From positions 2,542,001 through 2,606,000 of the forward strand of contig CBDFJL010000003.1 in the NCBI GenBank assembly GCA_965248495.1: a DNA stretch of 64,000 nt. The letters are read 5' to 3'. Shown piece after piece: positions 6,204-14,875 of the stretch; positions within the stretch are counted from its first letter, which is position 1; each line of letters opens with the position of its first letter. This DNA comes from CAUYXS01 sp965248495 (GTDB lineage Bacteria; Chloroflexota; Dehalococcoidia; Lucifugimonadales; Australimonadaceae). Made by a program: the position numbers and the translations under genes. Below the pieces are notes generated by a model that worked only from the letters and a program-made list of their open reading frames with translations, was not told where the DNA came from and ran no database searches.

Positions 6204-7588
6204 CGCCGTGTCTCGCTGGGCATCGCCATTCCCTTCTGGACTGCGATGAGGGCTGCGTCGATCCAAGTCTCAGAGAACAGGATGACGCGGCGAGGGCCGT
6301 TATCAACGACACCAAGGTCACCAGCCTCCCAATTATCTATGTCGATGCGCTCATTGGTGCCGCCATCGTGGAGGCGCATCCCTGCCCGGAGGTTGGCCGT
6401 TATCGCCCCGTCTGTAGCCGAGGCAATGTTGACCCCATTGAGAGCCTGTATGGTCGAACCATCCGCTTCGGTTCGGGGTGAGTCGGTGGTGGGGATGCTG
6501 ATATTGGAAATGACCAATTCATCAAGCAGCGTGAAGGAGCCCGTGATGACCTTGTATACCTCGTATACCTCTATCTCATCTTGGCCGGAGTCGGGGTCGT
6601 CGCGCAGTCGCCCGTGGTAGTACGTCTGGGTGGCCGTGCTGTCCTTCCGTACTATCGTCCCAGGGAACAGGCCATTACCGGCCTGGGGAGTACCGCCCAC
6701 GTAATCAAATTCGGCGTAGTGGTCATCTGACGATAGATCAGCGTCGGCGCGGGACAGGTTGGCGCCCGAGTCCTGGCTTTGGGCCTCATTGCTGACGATA
6801 TCCGTGTCACCGGCTAATTCTGTCCACGTTTGGTCTGGGCCAAGCGTGTCCGAATTTGCCGTGTCGAAGGACTCCGTGTGGACGGTGGCGGGCACCGAGG
6901 GCGGATCGGACGTTATCAGCGCAGCAATAGCAGGCCCGAGGTCGATGTACTGATGCCCGAGCCACTGGCTCGCGACCACACTGCCGTACCGCGCGACGAT
7001 GCTGGTGTAGTCGTGTTGTAGGTTCGCCAGCACCTTCACGTGCGCCGAAGGGTCAAACACTTCGGACTTGATGAGACTCCCGATGCGGAGCTCAATCGTC
7101 CCGTCCGAGCGCGGCGACAGCGGGCGCCATTGATCCTTGCCCGTGGGGTCACCCTGCTCGGTGAACATCTCGAACAGAATGTCCTGTAGGTTCGCTCCCT
7201 TGATGGTCACGCTGCCTAGGCCCAGCTTGGTGAGGAGCGCCGACTTCTCAAGGCTACGCAGCGCCGTCGAGCCATCGTCGTCGGCGCTCAGGCACACGTA
7301 GGCCGCGCTCAGGCCCGGATCAGCGGTGTAGACGAACATTCCGCCCAACGTTGGCGGCGTGCCCCCAGCCGTGCCCTGCTGTGTCAGCGTGCGAAGGTCG
7401 AGCAGGCCGATTGGAGCGCCGGGTGCCTTCCAGTGCGGAAATGCATTCCCATCCTTATCAAGGGTTTCCCACACCCACGGGCCCGCGCAAAAGGTGTGGT
7501 TCGCCGCCTGGGTGACCTGGGAGTAGGTGAGCGACCCTGCAATGGCAACCGCGAGAACGAGGAGCCAGGCCAGGTAGTTGCGGCGCAT
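6200..7588 (-). CDS. Secreted protein with lectin-like (concanavalin-type) C-terminal domain
   Basis: A 462-residue protein with an N-terminal hydrophobic signal (YLAWLLVLAVAIAGSLTYSQV). Residues about 25-110 form a domain also present in the next upstream gene: GPWVWETLD, a Trp/Pro segment, then GLLDLRTLTQQG and a FVYTADP...AYVCL strand. The C-terminal half (from TESFDTANSD) reads as a jelly-roll/LamG-like fold, with HYAEFDY, YYHGRLRDD and ending in WEAGDLG, like carbohydrate-binding domains of phage tips. The start overlaps the upstream stop (TAATG). Likely a receptor-binding or decoration protein. Fold calls are by eye. Confidence 0.65.
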   Translation of the reverse strand: MRRNYLAWLLVLAVAIAGSLTYSQVTQAANHTFCAGPWVWETLDKDGNAFPHWKAPGAPIGLLDLRTLTQQGTAGGTPPTLGGMFVYTADPGLSAAYVCLSADDDGSTALRSLEKSALLTKLGLGSVTIKGANLQDILFEMFTEQGDPTGKDQWRPLSPRSDGTIELRIGSLIKSEVFDPSAHVKVLANLQHDYTSIVARYGSVVASQWLGHQYIDLGPAIAALITSDPPSVPATVHTESFDTANSDTLGPDQTWTELAGDTDIVSNEAQSQDSGANLSRADADLSSDDHYAEFDYVGGTPQAGNGLFPGTIVRKDSTATQTYYHGRLRDDPDSGQDEIEVYEVYKVITGSFTLLDELVISNISIPTTDSPRTEADGSTIQALNGVNIASATDGAITANLRAGMRLHDGGTNERIDIDNWEAGDLGVVDNGPRRVILFSETWIDAALIAVQKGMAMPSETRR

Positions 7589-8298
7589 TAGTTGAATGGC
7601 CGCGACTGCCGGCAGTTGAGCGACCCGATATTCAGGCCGATGGCGGTGGCGTGATCGACGGCGAGCTCCAAGTAGTAGCCACACACACTCTCGGCCGTGG
7701 AGGCCCGCGTCGTGGCGAAGCGCGCGTCGAGGAAGCCGCGTTCGGCAAGTGTCGTCAGCTCGGCGCCGTCTTCGTTGTTGTCGATCTTGCACAGCATGGC
7801 CGGGTCCGATGGGTTGCGGTCGAAGACAAAGAGCCCAGCGCCTTCCGGCACCCCGCCCGCCTGTCCGGCCTGCGCCAGCGTGCGAAGGTCGAGCAGGCCA
7901 ACGAGTATGTCTTGATGCGGGGCCCGCCAATATGGATCGGGGCCATCATCGGTCACAAACTCCCATGAGCCGACGCACCAATACCACGTCCCGGTGGGGT
8001 TTTGCAGCTGAGGGAATCGGAGCTCGTACTCGGTCACCAGCTCGTCCACCAGCGGGTTGTCGGGCCACACCGCGTCGGCCCAACGGTTCAGGAACCGCTC
8101 GTGTGCCTGTGGGTGACGCTCCAGGCGTTCCAGGCGTGCCTCTACCTTCTCCGGGGAGGGGAGCCGGGCCACGAAGCGGTCCATGATTCGCTCCTGCACT
8201 CGCTCCGGGAGCCGGTCAAAACGCTCAATAGTCCGCGCTGATGGGAAGCAGGCCGTAAAGGCGAACAGGGCGAGGATGGCAAGGGCTGCGAGTCTCAT
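7588..8298 (-). CDS. Lipoprotein-like secreted protein paralogous to its downstream neighbour
   Basis: A 236-residue protein with a signal ending in a lipobox-like FTAC near residue 17, so it may be lipid-anchored. A helical charged segment (FDRLPERVQERIMDRFVARL) follows. From about residue 105 it carries the same domain as the adjacent downstream gene: GTWYWCVGSWEF, YWRAPH, GLLDLRTLAQAG and LFVFDRNPSDPAMLCKI. Conserved Cys residues suggest disulphides outside the cell. Stop/start overlaps with both neighbours (TAATG) indicate tight co-translation. The shared domain is not a family I recognise. Confidence 0.6.
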   Translation of the reverse strand: MRLAALAILALFAFTACFPSARTIERFDRLPERVQERIMDRFVARLPSPEKVEARLERLERHPQAHERFLNRWADAVWPDNPLVDELVTEYELRFPQLQNPTGTWYWCVGSWEFVTDDGPDPYWRAPHQDILVGLLDLRTLAQAGQAGGVPEGAGLFVFDRNPSDPAMLCKIDNNEDGAELTTLAERGFLDARFATTRASTAESVCGYYLELAVDHATAIGLNIGSLNCRQSRPFN

Positions 8299-10094
8299 TA
8301 GTCATAGCTCCAATACACCATTACCGTAATGTCAGGGCTGGCTGTGCTCGCAGTCGTTTTGATATAGAAGGCGTCGCCCGCATCGAGCGTACTGGTGGAA
8401 ATCGCCACCGTGTCTGACCCGCGCGGTCCAGCGCATGATTTCCCGTTGGTCGTGCGAGTAATGTCACTCGCGGTCGTATCGGCTGGGCTTAGGCCGTCCG
8501 TGTCCGCTATCTGAATCTGCCCGGACCACGCTGTGCCCCCGAACAGCGTCACGCACCAACGTTCGAGTACTCCGGCGAAGTTGGTATGAGCGAAGGGCAT
8601 GTCATCGCTGTTCGTCGCGTTGGTGATGATGATTCCGCCCTTATCCTGGGCAATGATTCGCTCATCAACCCCGCTGCGTTCGTAGACAATGCCGCCCGCT
8701 TCATCAGGCGTCTTGGTTGATATGGCGATGGACCCGGACCCGTCCACCGTGGGCGTGCCGGAGTTGGGGATGAGTAGGTCATCAAGGCCCGTGAGGTCGT
8801 AGTCGATGTTCCCGGCCGTGAGGTTGCCCGAGGCATCCACCGTGAACACGTCCACGTTGCCGACGTTGAAATCGAAGGTGCGCGCCGGGCCGTCCCATTG
8901 GAGGAAGGCGTCGTTCGTCTCGGAAGCGTTGAAGATGAGCCGCAGCACGTCCTGGGCGCCGTCCCCGAGTTCAATACCTGTGGCCACGTCAATGTCCAGC
9001 AGGCCCGCGCCGAGGCGAAGGATTGGATCTTCGCCAGTGGTCGGGAACGTCCATTCGACCGATGCGGCGGAGCCGTCGCCCCAGCTGGTCGCGACGTAGA
9101 TCGCATCCGTCACGTCCATGGTGACGGTGGCATTCGGGCCGCTTGCCGTCACGTCGAAGCCGCCGCGGAAGTCCAGCGTGTCGAGCGTCGGCACGATGGT
9201 CGCGCCGTCTTCGTCCACGGCAACCGTCGAGCCACCGCCGCCACTACTCGAGGTGCCGCATGAGAACGCATTGGTGCCCGTGTCGTAGTTGAGATGGTTC
9301 CCGCCGCTGTCGTCACAGTCCCCGATGGCGGTGACGACTGCCAGGGCACCGGAACTACCCAGCCACACGCTGTCGTCGGCGAGGCCCGCCTCGGTAAAGT
9401 CAGCGGTGATGCTCGCACGCCCGGATCCGCCGTCCGTCACGTCAAAGAACGCGCCCAGGTCGAGTGTGGCGAGGGCCGATATAACCTCGACGCTACTCTC
9501 GTCCACGGTGATGGTGCTGGCAGCGGCGCCGCTCGAGGTGCCGCATGAGAACGCATTGGTCCCCGTGTCGTAATTGAGGTGATTCCCGCCCGAGTCGTCA
9601 CAGTCGCCGATCGCGGTGACGACGGCGCTGCCGTTCCCAAGCCACACGCTATCGTCGGCGAGAACGGCCTCCGTCACGTCAATGACGATCTCTACCTCGT
9701 CGCCGGCGCTGGTGGACAGGTCGAAGCCGATGCCGAAGTCCAATACCGCTGCGTCGCCCTGTACGGCGGCGTTGTCTTCCTCGGCGTCCACCGTGTCGCT
9801 GGTGCCCGAGCACGCTTGCGGCTCTATATTCGAGGAATCGGCCTCGTAGGTGAGGCAGTCCTCATCGCTTGGCGGCGTGTCGAGATTCAGGCCGAAGGAG
9901 ATGGCCACGCGGTTGTTGGCGGGGTCATTGGTCGCGTTCGCGAGGATGAGCTCGGTATCGAAGTAGTTGCGTCCCGGTTCGTCGGCGACCAGTGCCCCGT
10001 TGAGGTAGGCGGGCAGGCTCAGGGCCGCGCTGAAGGAGCCAATCACCACCACGGCGATGATGATGGCTATGGCTAGACCGTGGCGCTGGCTCAT
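8298..10094 (-). CDS. Fibre/adhesin-like surface protein with internal repeats
   Basis: A 598-residue protein with an N-terminal membrane anchor (LAIAIIIAVVVIGSFSAALSL). It is rich in Asp, Gly, Thr and Ser and poor in Lys, like viral fibres and adhesins. A block (DDSVWLG ... CDDSGGNHLNYDTGTNAFSCG) occurs twice, near residues 150 and 245; this short Cys-rich motif is common in phage tail fibres. The middle (TSWGDGSAASVEWTF to DASGNLTAGNIDYDL) looks like repeated beta-strands, and the C-terminus (ERWCVTLFGGTAW...VMVYWSYD) like a compact head. Likely the host-binding fibre. Its ATG overlaps the stop of the large gene upstream. Confidence 0.7.
   Translation of the reverse strand: MSQRHGLAIAIIIAVVVIGSFSAALSLPAYLNGALVADEPGRNYFDTELILANATNDPANNRVAISFGLNLDTPPSDEDCLTYEADSSNIEPQACSGTSDTVDAEEDNAAVQGDAAVLDFGIGFDLSTSAGDEVEIVIDVTEAVLADDSVWLGNGSAVVTAIGDCDDSGGNHLNYDTGTNAFSCGTSSGAAASTITVDESSVEVISALATLDLGAFFDVTDGGSGRASITADFTEAGLADDSVWLGSSGALAVVTAIGDCDDSGGNHLNYDTGTNAFSCGTSSSGGGGSTVAVDEDGATIVPTLDTLDFRGGFDVTASGPNATVTMDVTDAIYVATSWGDGSAASVEWTFPTTGEDPILRLGAGLLDIDVATGIELGDGAQDVLRLIFNASETNDAFLQWDGPARTFDFNVGNVDVFTVDASGNLTAGNIDYDLTGLDDLLIPNSGTPTVDGSGSIAISTKTPDEAGGIVYERSGVDERIIAQDKGGIIITNATNSDDMPFAHTNFAGVLERWCVTLFGGTAWSGQIQIADTDGLSPADTTASDITRTTNGKSCAGPRGSDTVAISTSTLDAGDAFYIKTTASTASPDITVMVYWSYD
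9247..9674 (-). repeat. Two ~145-bp imperfect direct repeats inside the fibre gene
   Basis: The stretch 9247-9394 is repeated at 9532-9674 with most positions identical, for example GAGGTGCCGCATGAGAACGC is present in both. The copies encode the Cys-containing fibre motif. They differ at scattered, mainly synonymous positions, so the duplication is old enough to have diverged at the DNA level while keeping the peptide. Unequal recombination between them could change fibre length. Confidence 0.85.
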
Positions 10095-12598
10095 CGGCGG
10101 CGCCTCCTAGCGCGGCGTTTGGATGGTCCGAAGCGCAGCGTTTCTCCGGCAATCAGGGTGACGACTCCCATTTCGAGCTCGACCTGTGAGGGCGGGTCGT
10201 TATCCCATAGGATCACCCGGTAGGAGTCGACGGCAGATCCGGGGCCCTCGAGGTTGGGTATGCCGTCAGGACGATCGAAGGTTGTGGAGAGCTCCGCGCG
10301 GTTGATATCCGCGATCCGATAGACGGCCCTCCCTCTGAGAGCTCCGTCGCGGAAGGCGCCGATTGCCGGGAATAGCCCCGGCCGCTTTTGCTTCCGCGTT
10401 ATCCGGCCCCCGCTCTTGCCCTTCGGGATCCTGCCCGCGGTGGGGGCTCCGGTGGTCGTGGCAGATCTCGGCTTGGCTCGTACCGCGGTAGCAGCCCCGG
10501 GGGCCGTGGTGGGCTTGGTGACCGTGGTTGGCCCCGTGACTGTGACAGGTTGCGTGACCGTGGTGGGCTTGGTGCCCGTGCCGGGTTGCGTGACCGTGGT
10601 GGGCACGGTGACCGTGGCGGGCTGTGTGCCCGTGGTGGGCGTGGTGGGCTGTGCGCCCGTGGTGGGCTGTGCGATCGTGGTGGGAGTCACCGGGAAGTCT
10701 CTAATCAGTGTGCGGAGACGGGTTGTGATCTCCGACCGTGTCGCGGTGGTCGTCTTAGTCCCCTCGCCGGCTGCCCGAATTGCCTTTGCGAGGTCCGTGG
10801 CCATCGCCGCGGCGAGCAGTTGGGTGGTCACCGTCTGCGCTCTTGGTGAGTGGGCCCCAGGCGTGCCGACCACGACGCGCCTCGCCGCGGCTAGTAACGC
10901 TGCCTTGGCCGCGGCATCAATCTTTTCTCGTTCCCCCGACGTATTCGATTCGAGGCGTCGCCGATTCGCGTCGTTAATCGCGTCAAGGGCCTGGTCCATT
11001 TCACGATTTAGGCGCTCACGATTAATGCTCTCGAGGAGCGCCGCCACTTCCTTATCGTCCAGCTCGACCCGGTCCAGCACAGCGACGCCGGCGGTCTGTA
11101 TGTTTTGCAGGAGCTCTTTGGGTAGTGGTTTCGGCGAAGGGGTGGAGAACTTGGGGGCGGTGGCGGGCGTCTCCGTGCTAGACGTCCCTTGCGGAGTCTT
11201 TGGTAGGGTCGTGGAGGAGGGGCCGGGCCGGACCGCGATCGGCCCCTCGAGAGTCACCTTCGCTGGCTCGAGGATCCTCACTGACGCCGTGATGCTCGAC
11301 GGGATCGCTGCCTTGACGTCCTTCGCGGGCACGGGGGGGCGTTCGCGCACGTACTCTTGTACTGCTTGCCGATCGCGCTCGGATTTCCAAGCGAAGGCGG
11401 CGCCAGCGGCGAGTAGCGCGATCCCAACAAGTTTGATAACGCCCCCCGGCACGCTCGGGATCGGCGCCTGTACGGCGCCAGCTCCGGCGGCGGTGAGTGC
11501 TCCGGCAACCACGTTCGGGGCGATCGCCGTAAGCTTGGCGTTCGCCTCTCCGTTGGTCTTGGCTGCCGCGACGAGCTCCGCGGCCGCATCGCGCTCGCCG
11601 GCGTTGGCCCCAACGCCCAAGGCGTCAATGCGACCCTGCGCGGATCCAAACTCACGATTGAACCGCTTTGCGTCCGCGATCGTGGACACGCCGAATCCGG
11701 CGTCCTCGAGTACGGCTGTCGCCACGCCAGAGCGCAGCGCTCCTGCTACGTCGTACTGGACCAGCGTGCGACCGCTGAGGGGCCCTTTCGTAACGACCTT
11801 GAAATCGGCGAGATCTTGGAGGGCCACTACCTGTGCGGCCGCTGCCTGGCTCTGGATGGCCCTTTTCCGCAGTTGCGCCAGGGTAGGGGCGCTCCGGCGG
11901 GCCTTCTCGATCTGGGCTTCGGTAAAACCGAGATCCTTCAGATCCTGAACGGTGATGCCGGGGGCATCGTTCGGGGCATCGGCGAACTGGACAGCCGTGC
12001 CTAGGTCATAGGCGCCTGACTCCACCTCGAAGCGAGCCAGTTTGGCCTGCGCGCGCCTCTCACTGTCTCGACGGGCGGCGGTGGTGGTTTGCGGCGTGGG
12101 CCCGGCTGTTAGTTGCACCGACGACGCTAGGGCCTGTCCGCTCTCCGCCAACCCGCTAGCGCTGGCTTCCCGCGCCTCCGCGCTCTTTGCATCTGCACTC
12201 GCTGCTCGCAACGTCGCGAGCGCACTCTCCTCCGCGGACTTGGATTGTGACGCCTCTCCTACCGCCTTCGCCAGCAGTATGTTGGCGACGTCCTCGTCGC
12301 GTCTGAGGGAGGCCTTTGAGGCCCGCACGAGCTCCGTTACCTTGGTGCGTTGGGGCAGGTCTCTAAAGCCTGACGCGGTGCTCCTGGTTACGACGTCCTC
12401 GATCTCTTGCGGTGCCAACGACGATAGGTCGGGGACGACTCTCGTCCCGATCACCTTGCCGGCTTTATTCCTAACCTTCACCCGCCGCGTGGGCAGCTTG
12501 TTCGGGTTCTGTGACGGCGGGGGCGCGTCCACTGGATCGAGCGCCGCGTCGGGTTTGAGGGCGGCGGCCCTGGCCGGCAGCTTCGTTGATTGCGCCAT
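10091..12598 (-). CDS. Large membrane protein with Thr/Pro repeat hinge and Arg-rich tail (shared with element B)
   Basis: An 835-residue protein starting at the ATG at 12598 (MAQSTKLPARAAALK); upstream frame is not protein-like. The N-terminal 300 residues are charged and helical, with a segment near residue 410 (GGVIKLVGIALLAAGAAFAW) that should cross the membrane. Near residues 640-730 lies a repeat of TQPTTVTQP/GTKPTT type, then a basic patch, then a C-terminal domain with SYRVILWDNDPPSQ and a tail of consecutive arginines. The C-terminal ~100 residues align with the large protein at the right end of the window, including DPPSQ-x-E-x2-MG and the Arg tail. Probably a core structural or nucleic-acid-packaging protein of both elements; no known family recognised. 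Confidence 0.7.
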   Translation of the reverse strand: MAQSTKLPARAAALKPDAALDPVDAPPPSQNPNKLPTRRVKVRNKAGKVIGTRVVPDLSSLAPQEIEDVVTRSTASGFRDLPQRTKVTELVRASKASLRRDEDVANILLAKAVGEASQSKSAEESALATLRAASADAKSAEAREASASGLAESGQALASSVQLTAGPTPQTTTAARRDSERRAQAKLARFEVESGAYDLGTAVQFADAPNDAPGITVQDLKDLGFTEAQIEKARRSAPTLAQLRKRAIQSQAAAAQVVALQDLADFKVVTKGPLSGRTLVQYDVAGALRSGVATAVLEDAGFGVSTIADAKRFNREFGSAQGRIDALGVGANAGERDAAAELVAAAKTNGEANAKLTAIAPNVVAGALTAAGAGAVQAPIPSVPGGVIKLVGIALLAAGAAFAWKSERDRQAVQEYVRERPPVPAKDVKAAIPSSITASVRILEPAKVTLEGPIAVRPGPSSTTLPKTPQGTSSTETPATAPKFSTPSPKPLPKELLQNIQTAGVAVLDRVELDDKEVAALLESINRERLNREMDQALDAINDANRRRLESNTSGEREKIDAAAKAALLAAARRVVVGTPGAHSPRAQTVTTQLLAAAMATDLAKAIRAAGEGTKTTTATRSEITTRLRTLIRDFPVTPTTIAQPTTGAQPTTPTTGTQPATVTVPTTVTQPGTGTKPTTVTQPVTVTGPTTVTKPTTAPGAATAVRAKPRSATTTGAPTAGRIPKGKSGGRITRKQKRPGLFPAIGAFRDGALRGRAVYRIADINRAELSTTFDRPDGIPNLEGPGSAVDSYRVILWDNDPPSQVELEMGVVTLIAGETLRFGPSKRRARRRRR

Positions 12599-12614
12599 TG
12601 ACTTGTGCCTTTCT

Positions 12615-13028
12615 TTAGTCCAGCAGGTTCGCGACGAGGGTGGCCAGCGAGAACAGTCCCGCCGCCGCCAGGACGCCGGGGCGAAGTAGGAGGCCGGCGA
12701 GACCGACCAGGAGGGGCCCGATTCGCTCGAGCATGCCCCACCCAAGGCCGGCGGAGATCGTGAGGTAGAGCGGCCAGCGCACCCACTGCATGACGCCCGA
12801 GAACATCGAGCTTTGCCAGGTCGCGATCTTGGCGACGGCAATGAAGTAGTCAATCCGGAGGTAGGGAAGCGGAAGCCGGATCCCTGGAATCGAGAAAGTG
12901 CCGAAGAGCTGCATCTGCGCGATCTCGTTCATTACCTCGGTGTTATCGTTCACACCGTCGACGATAAGAGACCCGATGAATACCATCGCCCATGAGAAGG
13001 TGAACCAAGCGAAGGTTGCGGAGCTCAT
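12615..13028 (-). CDS. Polytopic membrane protein of unknown function
   Basis: A 137-residue protein with about three to four hydrophobic segments: FAWFTFSWAMVFIGSLIV, a less hydrophobic IRLPLPYLRIDYFIAVA, LYLTISAGLGWGMLERIGPLL and GLAGLLLRPGVLAAAGLFSLA. The ATG at 13028 overlaps the stop of the DUF2341 gene (ATGA), which is why I prefer it over a longer frame. It sits between two surface-protein genes and may be a membrane platform for them. Not recognised. Confidence 0.65.
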   Translation of the reverse strand: MSSATFAWFTFSWAMVFIGSLIVDGVNDNTEVMNEIAQMQLFGTFSIPGIRLPLPYLRIDYFIAVAKIATWQSSMFSGVMQWVRWPLYLTISAGLGWGMLERIGPLLVGLAGLLLRPGVLAAAGLFSLATLVANLLD

Positions 13029-14875
13029 CGGAGGTGCACCGGAATGATCCCAACGGACCAGAACGACTGCAGGATGATCGGCCATGCGCTGTACGTGTCG
13101 CCGAGGAGCATGACGAAGAGGTAGACGGTGATCTGGCCGGCGAAGGCCAGCGTGACGGACGGAAAGAATCGGTTAAGGCCCGCGCCGATCGCCTGAGCCA
13201 ATAGAAAGGCGACGATCCAAAACCACCCCTCGGGCGGGAGCCCGCTCAGCGCGGCGAGATCGCGGACCCAATCGAGCGCGCCCCCTGTAGCCGGCGCGGG
13301 GTCAAAGATCCCATCGGTCGGTAGGGGGGGGCCCACGACGTCGACGACCCCGGGGACAGGGAGCGGCACCGGGGAGCCGGCCGACACGCTCATGGCGCCG
13401 ACGTCGGCGGTGATGCTTCCCTGCGGACGGATGAAGGAATAGACCGCATCGAGGTTGTTCCCCGACTGGTCCTCAATGATCCCCTGGTAGGTGTCGCCGG
13501 CGATGGTGGACTCGGATACCTGCCCCGCGTCGAAGTCGAGATCGACCACGTCGCCGCCGGGACTCGCCACCTGGACGCGGCCGAGGGAGGCGCGGAGGGG
13601 GGTGCCGTCGCCGATGGTCAAATCACTGGCGCTGGTGCTGATGGTGGCGAAGCCCGATGCTCCGCTGGCGACGGTCGCACCGTTGATAAGCAGGCTCATG
13701 GTCGTGCCGTCGAAGTCCGCGGCCACGCTCGCGTAGTCGGTATCAACGGCGACGGTGGAGTAGAGGAGCGTCGTTGCGGTGTTGTAGTGGACGACGATGT
13801 AATTCTGCGTGTGGCTGAAATTAGGGGCAAGGCTCCGACCCCTCGAAATCAACTGAAGCGAGGCAAGGTCACTGACGGTCCAGATTCCTCCCCCGGGGCG
13901 CGCCACATTCGTTGAAGTATGCGTTTCCCAGGTAGACGCCACGTCTGTCGTCTGTGTCGCTCCATATACATCAATTCCGCCGAGGCGCACCCCTCCGGCC
14001 CATCTGCAGGTGTTACCGGCCGTGCAGAGATATCGGCCCACCACGTCGATCTGACTTATGGGATCGGTCACACCCGCAGGTGTCGCCAGGTCGTAGTAGT
14101 CGAGAGTGAAGGTAGCGCCCAGGCTTTGCACATACGTTGTGATGTCGTCGGGTGCTCCTACGGAGTCATCGACACAGGTGTAGTTATCAGGGTTAGCCGC
14201 ACACCCGGTGTTGTTGTCCCAGCTCTCTACGGCAAACCCAGCGCCGTTCGGGATCCCCGTCGTGGTGCTAACGGCGGTATCGACCAGCCGAAAATAGAAG
14301 TCGTCCGTGTCCGTCACGCCGAGCTCGTATGCGCCGTTCTTACGAACCAGGTACTGCTGCGTCGTGCTCGCGCCGTGGAAGCGGAGGTTGCTCACCGTAA
14401 GGGTTACGCCGGTGGTCAGGTCGAGTGCGGCGGCCGCGCTGACGCCGACCGTGTCCGACGCCCCGTAGATCCGGAGCGGTTGCTCGCGATCGGCGGAGCC
14501 TGAGCTCTTGTCCAGATAGACGAAGGCGGTCTTACTCGCGCCGTCGTTGAGTGAGTCGACGTGAAGCCACCACCCTGCGGGGTTCGATTGGAGGTCTTGG
14601 GCCATCCCGTCGCCGTCCTCAATCACGTTGTCGGTGCCGGCGAAGCCCATATCTTCACCGGCCGCGTCCAGGTAACCGCCATCGACAAGATCGTCCGCAT
14701 TGAATTCGACCCGTACGGGGTAGTCAGTGAGCCCCTCCCCTGTTTGGTTCGTGATCGTGACGGGGACCGTGTAGGTGAAATCGCCGGGGTCGATCGCGAG
14801 GGCGGTCCCGATCCCATAGAGGAGCGGTGCAATGGCGACCAGGAGGACGGCGAGGAGCCCCAAGCGGAGTTTCAT
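13025..14875 (-). CDS. DUF2341/LamG-type secreted surface protein with C-terminal membrane segments
   Basis: A 616-residue protein. After a signal (LGLLAVLLVAIAPLLYGIGTALA) comes a domain with FTYTVPVTITNQTGEGLTDY, PVRVEFNADDL and WWLHVDSLNDGASKTAFVYLD, which fits DUF2341, a beta-sandwich found in archaeal and bacterial surface proteins. A second beta-sandwich (about residues 330-470; SLLINGATVASG and a LTIGDG strand) is LamG-like. The last 90 residues have two to three membrane helices (GWFWIVAFLLAQAIGAGL, LAFAGQITVYLFVMLLGD). It is thus anchored with its body outside. Likely an attachment or envelope spike. ATGA overlaps exist on both sides. Confidence 0.75.
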   Translation of the reverse strand: MKLRLGLLAVLLVAIAPLLYGIGTALAIDPGDFTYTVPVTITNQTGEGLTDYPVRVEFNADDLVDGGYLDAAGEDMGFAGTDNVIEDGDGMAQDLQSNPAGWWLHVDSLNDGASKTAFVYLDKSSGSADREQPLRIYGASDTVGVSAAAALDLTTGVTLTVSNLRFHGASTTQQYLVRKNGAYELGVTDTDDFYFRLVDTAVSTTTGIPNGAGFAVESWDNNTGCAANPDNYTCVDDSVGAPDDITTYVQSLGATFTLDYYDLATPAGVTDPISQIDVVGRYLCTAGNTCRWAGGVRLGGIDVYGATQTTDVASTWETHTSTNVARPGGGIWTVSDLASLQLISRGRSLAPNFSHTQNYIVVHYNTATTLLYSTVAVDTDYASVAADFDGTTMSLLINGATVASGASGFATISTSASDLTIGDGTPLRASLGRVQVASPGGDVVDLDFDAGQVSESTIAGDTYQGIIEDQSGNNLDAVYSFIRPQGSITADVGAMSVSAGSPVPLPVPGVVDVVGPPLPTDGIFDPAPATGGALDWVRDLAALSGLPPEGWFWIVAFLLAQAIGAGLNRFFPSVTLAFAGQITVYLFVMLLGDTYSAWPIILQSFWSVGIIPVHLR

